DNA of 49,712 nucleotides, from NCBI RefSeq assembly GCF_044759095.2, contig NZ_JBIYSM020000035.1:1-49712 (forward strand), in the 5' to 3' direction. Source of the DNA: JBIYSM02 sp044759095 (lineage in GTDB: Bacteria > Bacillota > Bacilli > Brevibacillales > Brevibacillaceae). Of the stretch, positions 40,371-49,670 are shown in pieces. A program made the position numbers and the translations under genes. Position 1 is the stretch's first letter, and the number at the start of each line of letters is the position of its first letter. Under the pieces are notes generated by a model. That model had not been told where the DNA came from, searched no databases, and worked only from the letters and a program-made list of their open reading frames with translations.

Positions 40371-43300
40371 TCATCGTTTTTTGCCGATAATAAGCATTTC
40401 CCCATGAGCCTCCCGTCCAAGGGCATCGGTGGCGATCACAGTCAGTTTCTGCTTGCCTTCCTTGATCCCGACGAGCGGAAGACGGAAGTCCCCGCGGTCA
40501 CTGACATCAGCCTGCAGTCGCTGGTCGTCGTAGAAAAAATGCAGGCGGACCGCTGTAGCTGCTATCACTTTTCCCTGAACGAGAAGCGATTCACCTATCT
40601 TGCCCTCCGCGCTTTTCTGCGGCAGTTGAACGGAGGGCGCAGGAAGCGGTTTGGCCTGGTAGGTGTACCGCTGCTCCCCGTGGTTCAACACCAGTGTTCC
40701 GGCGTTGGTGTCCGCATAGGCGTAGATGACAAGGCTGCTTGAATTGCCAGCCGCGTCTTTTCCTTCCAACAGCACGCGATTTTCACCCTGCTTAAGCGAC
40801 AGCGCATGAACCATGTTTTTCAAAACGGGCTTCTCCAATTGGTCTTCTTCCCAGCTGGACACGATCTGACCGTTGACGGTTGTCTGTCCCTTGTAGCTGG
40901 CGTCGCGGTAGCTAAAGCGTATCGGCGCCAGCATCTGTTTGGTCGCCGCATCAAAGGAAATCTCTTCGCTGCCGTCATTTTGGAAAACAAGCTGCGGAGC
41001 CGTTGCATCCACAATGACGCGCTGGGTAAAGTGGCGCGTATTCCCAAATGCGTCGCTGGCGGCGTACGTGACGTAATTGAGCCCCTCCGGCAAATGCAGG
41101 ATGGTCTGAAACGAACCGTCCGACCCTACTTTTACCGGTTGTTTGTTGACCGCAAGCCTCACCCGATCCAGCATGTCTTCGCCGCCAATGCGTCCGTATA
41201 CCGCTACATCCGGCTGCCGTGAGACCAGTACCTGCAAAAAGAGGTCATCCGGAAACTCCACAAACGGCGGGACGACGTCACTTTTGCCGTTTACGTGCAC
41301 CACGGTCAGGTTGCCGGCAAAATCAAAGGCGACCAGGGTTACTTTTTTGTTCGGCTGGCTGACAATGGCGCTTGTCTCATGAGCAGAGTAGGGGCCTCCC
41401 GTCTTTTTCCCGTTCACGTAAAGGAGGTATCCCTGCACGTCCTTGTCCCGGCTGCTCCACTGTACCTTGTTCCCGATGAGCGATGCGGATACTGCCGGAG
41501 CTTTGGTGTCTACCCGCACGGGAAGCGTCAGGGATTGCCAGTTGGTGTTTCGCCCGTCAATTTTTGCTCGGACAACAAACTGGTAGGCACCGTCCGGCAC
41601 AGGTACGTACTCCCCTTTTTCCATCGAATACATCTTGCCGTCCCAGCTCCAATGCTCCCGTTCGGTGTAGTAGTACGGCGTCCCGAGCTTGGATTGGTCA
41701 AACTTGGTCACCTTTTCGTCCTTCACCAGTGATCGCACCAGCTTGCCGGCGCTGTCCGCCACGTCAATGGTCACCTGTTTGGCGTTGCGCAGGAAGGTGA
41801 TGGATGGCGCTGCCACGTCGTAATGACCGTCTCCGTTGGGAGAGAAGGCGATTTTACCTGGGTCTATCTGAACGCCGCCATCTTCATTGACGCCGGTGAC
41901 ACCCAGATGGTCGCGGTACTTCCACTTGTCGTTCTCCTTGTCATGGTACCAGGTCGTCTTCACACCTGTGCGGTTCTCCTGGCTGGCCTCTTCCCACATC
42001 GGAGGATCCATCACACGCGGTTCATCCCAGTCGCCAAAGAAGCCGTAATAGGGAACTCGCAGCAAGGGAAGATCCGTGTCCGTCGGCTGAAACGCGATAT
42101 AGCCCTCGGCGAAGCTGTTGCGCGGAGCGTCTTTGGGAATCAGCAGCGTCACTTTTACCTCTGCCCGCTTCCCTGGTTCCACCGTCACCTGCTGGCTGGA
42201 AAATTGCAACTTCGCTCCCGCCATCTGCACATCTGTCAGCAGGTTTACCCCGTCCCTCTTTAGGTCCGTCAGCACGCCAAATTCATCCCTGATCTGATAG
42301 GTGATCGGTTTTTTGCCGAACTTGTTGTCCACGTAGACCGAAAAGGTCGTCGATCCGCTCACCTCGCCAAGAGACACACCTGCCTTGCCCCGACGATCCG
42401 TGATGATGACGGGAGTTTGAATCGCCTTGGCGATCTGAAGCATGCCGGCCCCTTGTACACGCGGACTATAAGGAAGCATCCCTGACCGGCTGCCGTCGGA
42501 TGCGGAGGCGATTTCACTCGGATTGAGAATCGGCTGGGCCGTATTCATCGCGGCCGCTTTCATCGTTTCCACCAACGCCCGTCCCTGCAGATTGCGCCCC
42601 TGTTTAAAATACGCCTGCTTGATCAAAGCCATGCCGCCAGCCACATGAGGCGTGGCCATGGAGGTCCCGCTTTTTACCGCATAGTCAGACTCTCTTACGG
42701 TAGAGAGAATCCCTCCCCCCGGAGCGGTAATCTCCGGCTTGAATTGCAGGTCGGGCGTAGGTCCCCAGGATGAAAAGGAGGAGACGGTACCGCCGTTCGG
42801 ATACGGCATCGGGTTCTGCGCGTACTGACCGTCAAACGTAACTGTTATCTTCTTCCCCCGCTTCAACGCAGCTGCCAGCCCTTCTCCCATCTGCTGGAGA
42901 ATGGAGACGGCAGGTATGTTCTTCGCGTTGTCCGCGCTGATGATCAGCGGTCCGGCCTGGTTGTTGTAAATGATCGCTCCCGTTGCGCCAGCTTCCTTGG
43001 CCAGACGCAGTTTTTCGTCAAAGGAAATGTCTCCCCGCTCCAGGAGTACCACTTTGCCTTTCACGGAGACATGGTAGTCCTCCTTCTTTCCCTTGCCCAT
43101 GTAGATAAGGGGATAAGGACGCATCAGTGCGTCGAGGGGATTCAGCGCATGGCCGTTGGCCGCGTGACTGTGCAAGTAGACGACGCGGTCGACGTTTGGC
43201 ACACCGTCGACGGAAAAGCTGTATCCGGCGAGTGTGGTTGAGTTCGCGGATGCGACGGCAAACGCATCGGGAGCCAATCCTGGAGAGCCGATCATGGCGA

Positions 43301-44141
43301 CATCCGGGTTCTGCGCCTTAACCTTGTCACTGCCGAAGTAGCCGTCGTTCCCCGCTGCCGCCACCACGATGACGCCGTTGTCCACGGCGCGTTTGATCGC
43401 GTACTGCTCGGTATTGGTGTCGTCCACGTAGCCTGCAGACGATCCCAGGCTGAGGTTGATCACGTCTGCCTTTTTGGCGATCGAGTCGTTGATGGCAAAC
43501 AGGATGGATTCGCTTAAACCGGGCACTTCACCCTGGTAGTTGCTGAACACTTTCTGACTCAACAGCTGGGCTTCGGGTGCCACCCCTTTTACCTTGCCGT
43601 TGGCCGCCACGATTCCGGCCACATGAACACCATGCTGGGACTCTCCCACGTCCTCGGTGATCTGGTTGCGGTCGGCCCAGTTGTATCCGGGAATGACCTT
43701 CTGACTGGAACCGGTTTTCTGCTGCGCCAATCGCTTGTCGCGGGGCGGCGACAAATCAGGGTGCTTCGGGTTAATACCGGTGTCGATGACGGAAACCAGC
43801 ATTCCTTCCCCTCTTACCTCTGCTTCCTGCCAGGCTTTGGGAGCCTGGATCATTTCCAGCGCGGAAACGGGCGGCGACGTCACCTGCTCCCCGAGCAGCA
43901 CGTGTTCTGTCTTCGCCCATTCATCTGCTCCGGCTGAATAGACACCCGTTCGTCCATCTGCTGAGGAAACCGCGGAAGGATGCAACCGGACATGGCCCAA
44001 ATCGTGCCGCACCTGTTGTGTAAAGGAGGCGTAGGGTTGCAGCGGTTTTGCGTCCAGATCCGCCACCGTTTCTCCTTTGTATACCGTCTGTGCAGGAAGC
44101 AAAGACATCGCCAACAACGCACAAGCAATCCGTTTTTTCAT
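40371..44141 (-). CDS. Large secreted subtilisin-like serine protease with PA domain
   Basis: 1256 aa from the ATG at 44141 (GGGGAGG upstream). Signal peptide ~1–19. Peptidase S8 domain with D120 (VIDTG), H170 (SQHGVHVAG), oxyanion N265 (AAAGND) and S494 (GTSMATPHVAGG). A protease-associated insertion lies at ~345–435. The C-terminal ~700 residues are beta-rich repeats with Fn3/Ig-like character, in which VRVDTKAPAVSAS and RVIVDATAPQLVF recur. The architecture recalls Vpr and the C5a-peptidase-like subtilases but is longer than Vpr. Likely an extracellular or wall-associated protease for protein scavenging; no sortase motif was seen. Confidence 0.9.
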   Translation of the reverse strand: MKKRIACALLAMSLLPAQTVYKGETVADLDAKPLQPYASFTQQVRHDLGHVRLHPSAVSSADGRTGVYSAGADEWAKTEHVLLGEQVTSPPVSALEMIQAPKAWQEAEVRGEGMLVSVIDTGINPKHPDLSPPRDKRLAQQKTGSSQKVIPGYNWADRNQITEDVGESQHGVHVAGIVAANGKVKGVAPEAQLLSQKVFSNYQGEVPGLSESILFAINDSIAKKADVINLSLGSSAGYVDDTNTEQYAIKRAVDNGVIVVAAAGNDGYFGSDKVKAQNPDVAMIGSPGLAPDAFAVASANSTTLAGYSFSVDGVPNVDRVVYLHSHAANGHALNPLDALMRPYPLIYMGKGKKEDYHVSVKGKVVLLERGDISFDEKLRLAKEAGATGAIIYNNQAGPLIISADNAKNIPAVSILQQMGEGLAAALKRGKKITVTFDGQYAQNPMPYPNGGTVSSFSSWGPTPDLQFKPEITAPGGGILSTVRESDYAVKSGTSMATPHVAGGMALIKQAYFKQGRNLQGRALVETMKAAAMNTAQPILNPSEIASASDGSRSGMLPYSPRVQGAGMLQIAKAIQTPVIITDRRGKAGVSLGEVSGSTTFSVYVDNKFGKKPITYQIRDEFGVLTDLKRDGVNLLTDVQMAGAKLQFSSQQVTVEPGKRAEVKVTLLIPKDAPRNSFAEGYIAFQPTDTDLPLLRVPYYGFFGDWDEPRVMDPPMWEEASQENRTGVKTTWYHDKENDKWKYRDHLGVTGVNEDGGVQIDPGKIAFSPNGDGHYDVAAPSITFLRNAKQVTIDVADSAGKLVRSLVKDEKVTKFDQSKLGTPYYYTEREHWSWDGKMYSMEKGEYVPVPDGAYQFVVRAKIDGRNTNWQSLTLPVRVDTKAPAVSASLIGNKVQWSSRDKDVQGYLLYVNGKKTGGPYSAHETSAIVSQPNKKVTLVAFDFAGNLTVVHVNGKSDVVPPFVEFPDDLFLQVLVSRQPDVAVYGRIGGEDMLDRVRLAVNKQPVKVGSDGSFQTILHLPEGLNYVTYAASDAFGNTRHFTQRVIVDATAPQLVFQNDGSEEISFDAATKQMLAPIRFSYRDASYKGQTTVNGQIVSSWEEDQLEKPVLKNMVHALSLKQGENRVLLEGKDAAGNSSSLVIYAYADTNAGTLVLNHGEQRYTYQAKPLPAPSVQLPQKSAEGKIGESLLVQGKVIAATAVRLHFFYDDQRLQADVSDRGDFRLPLVGIKEGKQKLTVIATDALGREAHGEMLIIGKKR

Positions 44142-44274
44142 CTTCTGCCTCCCCTTCTGAAAGAGCATCCATTTCTTTCAGTGTTCCATCAGAGGGGAAG
44201 CGGTATTCCCTTATCCAGCCAAATTACCCATCCGGCAAAACTGTTGCTCCCCCGGACTGGGTCCCAAAACAAAG

Positions 44275-44311
44275 ACACCCCCTGCCGAAATTGGAACCGA
44301 CAGGGGGGTGT
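44275..44311 (-). terminator. Terminator of the sdhCAB operon
   Basis: ACACCCCCTG (44275–44284) pairs with CAGGGGGGTGT (44301–44311); minus-strand tail CTTTGTTTTGG. It lies 6 bp past the sdhB stop. Confidence 0.85.
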
Positions 44312-44316
44312 GGTCA

Positions 44317-45066
44317 TTACGAGAAGAAGAACTGCTTCAACGCGTATTTTGTGGTTTCTTTGTTCATGTGGGCGATGGAAGTGGTGAGCGGAATGCCTTT
44401 TGGACAGGACTGCACGCAGTTTTGCGAGTTACCGCAGTCGGCGATGCCGCCGTCTTCCATCAGCGCTTCCAGACGCTCGTGCTTGTTCATCGCACCGGTT
44501 GGATGCTGGTTGAACAAGCGCACCTGGGAGATCGCAAACGGTCCGATGAACGGAGATTTTTCGTTTACGTTCGGGCACGCCTCCAGGCAGACACCGCAGG
44601 TCATGCACTTGGACAGCTCGTATGCCCATTGACGATCTACCTCCGGCATGCGTGGGCCTGGTCCAAGGTCGTGCGTGCCGTCGATCGGAATCCACGCCTT
44701 GACGCGCTTCAGCGCATCGAACATGCGGCTTCGGTCGATAGACAGGTCGCGCTGAACCGGGAAGGTGCTCATCGGTTCCAGGCGAATCGGCTGCTCCAGC
44801 TTGTCAATCAGCGCGGAGCACGCTTGGCGCGGTTTGCCGTTGATCACCATCGAACAGGCGCCGCATACTTCTTCCAAGCAGTTGGATTCCCAGTTTACCG
44901 GTTTGGTCTTTTGTCCTTGCGCGTTAACCGGATTGCGTTGGATTTCCATCAACGCACCGATCACGTTCATGTTCGGACGGTACGGGATTTTGAACTCTTC
45001 TTTGTAAGGAGTGCTGTCAGGACTGTCTTGACGGGTGATAATCAGGTGAATCAATTTGTCGGCCAT
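44317..45066 (-). CDS. sdhB: Succinate dehydrogenase iron–sulfur subunit
   Basis: 249 aa. Carries electrons from the flavin to quinone through three clusters: 2Fe-2S at NCLEEVCGACSMVINGK and a later Cys, 4Fe-4S at CMTCGVCLEACPN, and 3Fe-4S at CGNSQNCVQSCPKGIP. Last gene of sdhCAB, 18 bp after sdhA. Confidence 0.97.
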   Translation of the reverse strand: MADKLIHLIITRQDSPDSTPYKEEFKIPYRPNMNVIGALMEIQRNPVNAQGQKTKPVNWESNCLEEVCGACSMVINGKPRQACSALIDKLEQPIRLEPMSTFPVQRDLSIDRSRMFDALKRVKAWIPIDGTHDLGPGPRMPEVDRQWAYELSKCMTCGVCLEACPNVNEKSPFIGPFAISQVRLFNQHPTGAMNKHERLEALMEDGGIADCGNSQNCVQSCPKGIPLTTSIAHMNKETTKYALKQFFFS

Positions 45067-45084
45067 GATCAGTTCCCTCCCCTC

Positions 45085-46842
45085 TTATTTCTTTTTGTCA
45101 GACGTGTAGTCACGCTTGCGCGGCGGAATCAGCGAGATGTCTACGTCTTCATAGTAGATTTCCGGAGCTGTCGTCTCCGCGTTAAATTTCGCCATGGTCG
45201 TTTTCAGGAACCGCTCGTCGTTGCGTTCCGGGAACTCCGGCTTGTAGTGAGCACCGCGGCTTTCGTCGCGCATCAGAGCACTGATGGTAATGGCGCGGGA
45301 CAAGACAAGCATGTTCCACAGATGACGGGTAAAGGAAGCGCCGGAGTTGCTCCACTTTTGCGTATCGTTGATGTTGATTTTCTTGTAGCGCTCCATCAGT
45401 TCCTGAATCTTCTCGTCGGTCTTCTTCAGACGGTCGTTGTAGCGTACGACGGTGACGTTGTCGGTCATCCATTCGCCCAGTTCCTTGTGAATGACGTAGG
45501 CGTTTTCCGTGCCGTCCATTTTGAGAATGTTGTCGTACTTCTCCTGCTCTTTCTTGGTGAAACCGTCGTAGAGCGTGGAGGAAAGGTCGTCGGATGATTT
45601 TTCCAGACCGTTCATGTATTCAATCGCTTTCGGCCCCGCTACCATACCGCCGTAAATCGCGGACAAGAGCGAGTTGGCACCGAGGCGGTTTGCGCCGTGC
45701 TGGGAGTAGTCGCACTCGCCGGCAGCGAACAGACCCGGAATGTTGGTCATCTGGTTGTAGTCGACCCACATGCCGCCCATGGAGTAGTGAACAGCCGGGA
45801 AAATTTTCATCGGAACCTTGCGCGGATCGTCCCCGACGAATTTTTCGTAAATCTCGATAATGCCTCCGAGCTTGACATCGAGTTCTTTCGGATCCTTGTG
45901 GGAGAGATCCAGGTACACCATGTTCTCGCCGTTGATCCCCAGCTTCAAGTCAACACAGACGTGGAAGATTTCACGAGTCGCAATGTCGCGCGGTACCAGG
46001 TTTCCGTACGCCGGATATTTTTCCTCGAGGAAGTACCACGGCTTGCCGTCCTTGTACGTCCAGACGCGGCCGCCTTCACCGCGGGCGGACTCGGACATCA
46101 GGCGGAGCTTGTCATCCCCTGGAATGGCTGTCGGGTGAATTTGGATAAACTCCCCGTTTGCATAAACAACACCTTGCTGGTAGGCGATGGAAGCAGCCGT
46201 ACCGGTGTTGATGATAGAGTTGGTTGACTTTCCGAAAATGATACCAGGACCGCCGGTTGCCAGGATAACGGCGTCTGCACGGAACGAAACGATTTCACCG
46301 GAACGCAGGTTTTGCGCGGTAATCCCACGGCATACGCCATCGTCATCCAGCACGGCTCCGAGGAAATCCCAGTATTCGTACTTGGTTACCAGACCTTCCG
46401 TCTCAAAACGACGCACCTGTTCATCCAGCGCGTAGAGCAGCTGTTGGCCTGTCGTAGCGCCGGCAAACGCCGTACGGTGGTGCTTGGTTCCCCCGAAGCG
46501 GCGGAAGTCCAGAAGCCCCTCAGGCGTACGATTGAACATGACGCCCATCCGGTCCAGCATGTAAATGATGCCAGGTGCAGCGTCACACATCGCTTTTACC
46601 GGTGGCTGATTGGCGAGGAAGTCTCCTCCGTAAATGGTGTCGTCGAAGTGCTCCCATGTCGAGTCGCCTTCCCCTTTGGTATTAACCGCACCGTTAATAC
46701 CGCCCTGCGCACAGACGGAGTGAGAGCGTTTAACCGGAACGAGGGAGAACAGATCGACAGGAACCCCTTTTTCTGCTGCTTTAATGGTGGCCATCAAGCC
46801 GGCCAGACCACCACCGACAATAATTAATTTACCTTTTGCCAT
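45085..46842 (-). CDS. sdhA: Succinate dehydrogenase flavoprotein subunit
   Basis: 585 aa. Oxidises succinate to fumarate. FAD-binding IIVGGGLAGLMA at the start; the covalent-FAD histidine in KRSHSVCAQGGIN; active-site segments HPTAIPGDDKL and SARGEGGRVW; and HGANRLGANSLLSA. Length and motifs are those of the Bacillus-type (menaquinone) enzyme. Starts 18 bp after sdhC. Confidence 0.97.
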   Translation of the reverse strand: MAKGKLIIVGGGLAGLMATIKAAEKGVPVDLFSLVPVKRSHSVCAQGGINGAVNTKGEGDSTWEHFDDTIYGGDFLANQPPVKAMCDAAPGIIYMLDRMGVMFNRTPEGLLDFRRFGGTKHHRTAFAGATTGQQLLYALDEQVRRFETEGLVTKYEYWDFLGAVLDDDGVCRGITAQNLRSGEIVSFRADAVILATGGPGIIFGKSTNSIINTGTAASIAYQQGVVYANGEFIQIHPTAIPGDDKLRLMSESARGEGGRVWTYKDGKPWYFLEEKYPAYGNLVPRDIATREIFHVCVDLKLGINGENMVYLDLSHKDPKELDVKLGGIIEIYEKFVGDDPRKVPMKIFPAVHYSMGGMWVDYNQMTNIPGLFAAGECDYSQHGANRLGANSLLSAIYGGMVAGPKAIEYMNGLEKSSDDLSSTLYDGFTKKEQEKYDNILKMDGTENAYVIHKELGEWMTDNVTVVRYNDRLKKTDEKIQELMERYKKININDTQKWSNSGASFTRHLWNMLVLSRAITISALMRDESRGAHYKPEFPERNDERFLKTTMAKFNAETTAPEIYYEDVDISLIPPRKRDYTSDKKK

Positions 46843-46860
46843 GAATGCGTCCCCCTATCC

Positions 46861-47472
46861 CTATTGAATAAATGCCGACATCGCCCGCAAGCCGATGATC
46901 GAAACGATCACGAAAATACCCATGGTGAGGTACGTGGCGAAACGCTGGGACCGTGGACCGACAGTAATTCCCCAGTGAACGAGGAACGACCAGATACCGT
47001 TGGAGAAGTGGAATACCGCGCTAAGAATTCCAATGGAGTAGAAGACAACCATCAACGGATCGCTTAGGATGTTGGCCATCATTTCGTAGTTCACTTCAGC
47101 GCCCAGTGCTTTTTGCACACGAGTTTCCCAGACGTGCCAGGCGATAAAGATGAGTGTGATGATACCGGTAATGCGCTGCCACAGGAACATGTGGTTGCGG
47201 AAGTAGCCGTAGTTGGTTACATTGTGTTTCGCCTGGAACGCAATGTAGAGACCGTAAACGGCGTGGAACAAGAGTGGAATGTAGATAAAAATGAATTCGA
47301 CTGCAAGCAAGAACGGAACATGCTCAATCATGCCAACGACCTGATTGAACGCTTCAGGCCCTCGGGTTGCCTGGAAGTTCGCAGTCAGATGGAATACCAG
47401 GTACAGCCCGATTGGAAACAATCCAAGCAGAGAATGAAGCTTGTGGTTTAAAAAGTGATGGCCTTTCGCCAT
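46861..47472 (-). CDS. sdhC: Succinate dehydrogenase cytochrome b558 subunit
   Basis: 203 aa with five membrane segments and the conserved heme-ligating histidines (HKLHSLLGLFPIGLYLVFHL, HAVYGLYIA, ITGIITLIFIAWHVWE, VFHFSNG). Anchors SdhAB and binds two hemes b, as in the B. subtilis di-heme type. First gene of the operon, with GGGGGGA before the ATG. Confidence 0.95.
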   Translation of the reverse strand: MAKGHHFLNHKLHSLLGLFPIGLYLVFHLTANFQATRGPEAFNQVVGMIEHVPFLLAVEFIFIYIPLLFHAVYGLYIAFQAKHNVTNYGYFRNHMFLWQRITGIITLIFIAWHVWETRVQKALGAEVNYEMMANILSDPLMVVFYSIGILSAVFHFSNGIWSFLVHWGITVGPRSQRFATYLTMGIFVIVSIIGLRAMSAFIQ

Positions 47473-47659
47473 ACATGGGTCCCCCCTTCAATTGTTATGT
47501 AATGTCGTTTTTGTATACCTTTCTCCACTATCCTAACCGATTGCCCGTTACGTTAGACATGCCCGGACAGCTTGTACACAACCGCGGCATTTCCATCCAG
47601 AAACGTAGCAAATTATGTCGGAAAACGGAAAAAAGTTGGGCAAAACTTTGACCAAAACA

Positions 47660-47688
47660 ATTGTACTCCTGTCTCTATACAGCGTCAA
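47660..47688 (-). promoter_or_regulatory. Promoter of sdhCAB
   Basis: Minus strand: -35 TTGACG (complement of 47683–47688), 17-bp spacer, -10 TACAAT (complement of 47660–47665). It lies ~190 bp ahead of sdhC, leaving a long leader. The gene-free stretch 47473–47816 also contains the yslB promoter region, where a -35-like TTGACG (plus strand) was seen without a well-spaced -10. Confidence 0.65.
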
Positions 47689-47816
47689 GACAATGGTTAG
47701 ACTTGTTCTATTGTTGGAATAGTTTGACGAATCAATCCTTTTCTATAAATCTGTCATAAGCTTCTCCCATCTCTCATAGTCTAGTAACAACCAGAAGAGA
47801 AAGGGAGATCTCAGAC

Positions 47817-48266
47817 ATGAAACACCCCGATCAACTCGCATCCCTTCTGTCCCCTGGGGTCATTCCCTACGCAGAGAGGATCAATATGCCCTACCTCGGA
47901 TATCACCTGCTGCGAGAGACCATCACCACAAAGCTGCTGGGCGAGAGTGAGGCCCCGATTCTCTACTGGATGGGGAAGGATCTCGGCAGACAGATAGCCG
48001 TCCAAACGGCGAACGGGTTGGTGCTGCCGTTCATCCGCCTTGGGCTGGGAAAACTGGAACTGCTCGAGGAAAGTGAGCGCCATTTTCGTTATCGCTTGTT
48101 TCATTCCATCTACTCCTATATGACCCCGGAGCGGATGAGCCGTGCGCTTTCCCTGGAGTGCGGAATCGTCGCCGGAGCCATTGGGCGATTGCGGGAACAG
48201 GACGTGGAGACCCGTCTGGAACTGGAGGAGGAGGGCAGCGTCATCATTTCGGTCAGCTTGTCCTGA
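47817..48266 (+). CDS. yslB: YslB-like DUF2507 protein
   Basis: 149 aa. Matches the DUF2507/YslB family (PYLGYHLLRE, LYWMGKDLGRQ, GLGKLELLEES near mid-protein, and an acidic LELEEEGSV near the end). Its function is unknown; the fold is V4R-like. In B. subtilis it lies between lysC and sdhC, as here, though in this genome it is transcribed away from sdhC. Ribosome site AAAGGGAGA. Confidence 0.88.
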   Translation: MKHPDQLASLLSPGVIPYAERINMPYLGYHLLRETITTKLLGESEAPILYWMGKDLGRQIAVQTANGLVLPFIRLGLGKLELLEESERHFRYRLFHSIYSYMTPERMSRALSLECGIVAGAIGRLREQDVETRLELEEEGSVIISVSLS

Positions 48267-48276
48267 TCGCTGCAGT

Positions 48277-48308
48277 GAAAAACCCCTCTTCCCGCCAGAG
48301 AAGAGGGG
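48277..48308. terminator. Shared terminator of lysC and yslB
   Basis: CCCCTCTTC (48283–48291) pairs with GAAGAGGGG (48300–48308); A-run at 48278–48282 gives U5 on the minus strand for lysC. It can also end yslB. Confidence 0.8.
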
Positions 48309-48322
48309 CATCCCCAATCGGT

Positions 48323-49564
48323 CTACAGACCGTGTACGACAGCCTGCTCCGCCACGTCCAGTCCGTAAGCGGTGTGCAGTGCACGCACCGCCAGTTCGGT
48401 ATGCTTCGCCGGGATCACGCAGGACACCTTTATGTCGGAGGTGGAGACCATTTTAATGCTGATCTCGTTCTCGGCGAGTACGCGGAACATATCTGCCGCT
48501 ACCCCCGGATTGTTAACCATGCCGGCGCCTACGATGGACACCTTGGACAATCCTTCTTCGTGATCCACTTTCTCGAATCCGAGGTTTGCCTGATTGCGTG
48601 CCAGTGTGTCCAGCGTTTTCCTGAGGTCATCGGACGCAACCGTGAACGAAATGTTGGTTACAGCCGCATCATAGGAGCTTTGGATGATAATATCCACGTT
48701 GACCTGATTGTCTGCCAGGGTATTAAACAACCGAGACAGCGTGCCGACGCGAGCGGGCATACCCACAACCGTCACCTTTGCTACGTCTTCATCATGCGCT
48801 ACACCGCTAACCACTCTTCCTGTCTCCATATTGGCAACCTCCTCTACGTACGTACCTTCTTCCGGCGTAAAACTGGATCGGACGACCAGTCGAACCTTGT
48901 ATTGTTTCGCAGCCTCCACAGAGCGAGGGTGCAGGACGCCTGCTCCCAGGTTGGCCAGCTCCAGCATCTCGTCATAGGAAATGCTGTCCAGCTTTTGTGC
49001 TGCCGGCACAACTCTGGGGTCCGCCGTGAAGACACCTGAAACGTCCGTAAAGATCTCGCATTTGTCCGCGTTCAGGCTTGCTGCCAGGGCGACCGCCGAC
49101 GTATCCGACCCGCCGCGGCCCAGCGTAGTGATCTCTCCTTCTTCACTGATCCCCTGGAACCCTGCTACGATCACCACACGCCCGCGCTTCAGTTCTGATT
49201 GAATCCGGCCGTTGTCGATATGCTTGATGCGCGCCTTGCCATGCACCGATTCTGTCGTAATACCGGCCTGCCAACCTGTCAGAGAGATGGCGTCATAGCC
49301 CTTTTGATGCAGGGCCATCGCCAGCAGCGCGATGGATACCTGTTCACCGGTGGCAAGCAGCATATCCATTTCACGCTCTGACGGATAGGGGGAAAGCTGT
49401 TTTGCCATATCCACCAGGACGTCCGTCGATTTTCCCATCGCGGATACCACGACGACCATGTCGTGACCCGCCTGTTTGTATTCAATAATCCGATCCGCCA
49501 CTCGCAAAATGCGTTCAATGGTACCTACCGAGGTACCCCCATACTTTTGCACGATCAACCCCAT
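48323..49564 (-). CDS. lysC: Aspartokinase (lysine-pathway type)
   Basis: 413 aa from the ATG at 49564 (GAGGGAGAG upstream). Phosphorylates aspartate, the first step to lysine, threonine, methionine and diaminopimelate. Kinase motifs VQKYGGTSVGT and TTLGRGGSDTSA; two C-terminal ACT regulatory domains from ~250 (AKVTVVGMPAR, SKVSIVGAGM). An internal start for a separate beta subunit is present (48829). The 148 bp upstream show an inverted repeat but no lysine-riboswitch core within the window. Confidence 0.95.
   Translation of the reverse strand: MGLIVQKYGGTSVGTIERILRVADRIIEYKQAGHDMVVVVSAMGKSTDVLVDMAKQLSPYPSEREMDMLLATGEQVSIALLAMALHQKGYDAISLTGWQAGITTESVHGKARIKHIDNGRIQSELKRGRVVIVAGFQGISEEGEITTLGRGGSDTSAVALAASLNADKCEIFTDVSGVFTADPRVVPAAQKLDSISYDEMLELANLGAGVLHPRSVEAAKQYKVRLVVRSSFTPEEGTYVEEVANMETGRVVSGVAHDEDVAKVTVVGMPARVGTLSRLFNTLADNQVNVDIIIQSSYDAAVTNISFTVASDDLRKTLDTLARNQANLGFEKVDHEEGLSKVSIVGAGMVNNPGVAADMFRVLAENEISIKMVSTSDIKVSCVIPAKHTELAVRALHTAYGLDVAEQAVVHGL
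48829..48844 (-). promoter_or_regulatory. Internal ribosome site and start for aspartokinase beta subunit
   Basis: GAGGAGGT (complement of 48837–48844) lies seven bases before an in-frame ATG at 48829. Translation from here to the lysC stop gives a 168-aa protein made of the ACT domains. In B. subtilis aspartokinase II, the beta subunit is made in exactly this way from within lysC (about 160 aa). Confidence 0.75.
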
Positions 49565-49651
49565 GCTGGCTTCTCTCCCTCTCACGTATTCTCTCTAGAT
49601 CGTTTCCATGTCTCTTTTCCATTATAAAAAAAGCATCGATTGAAGCCCTCT

Positions 49652-49670
49652 CGAAGAAGCTGGTTCTTCG
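49652..49670 (-). promoter_or_regulatory. Stem-loop upstream of lysC
   Basis: CGAAGAA / TTCTTCG hairpin, flanked by further CCTCT/AGAGG pairing. It is followed at 49625–49632 on the minus strand by a T-run merging into TATAAT. It may be part of a lysC leader or the terminator of a gene outside the window. A perfect 12-bp palindrome CGTTCCGGAACG lies at 49690–49701. Confidence 0.4.

Noticed and set aside
40292..40426. Upstream extension of the hypothetical gene at 39908
   Set aside because: Would overlap the subtilase and its terminator, and lacks a ribosome site; the ATG at 40291 has a strong one.
44308..45597. Plus-strand frame (429 codons) opposite sdhB and sdhA
   Set aside because: Runs across two confident genes in antisense with no supporting signal.
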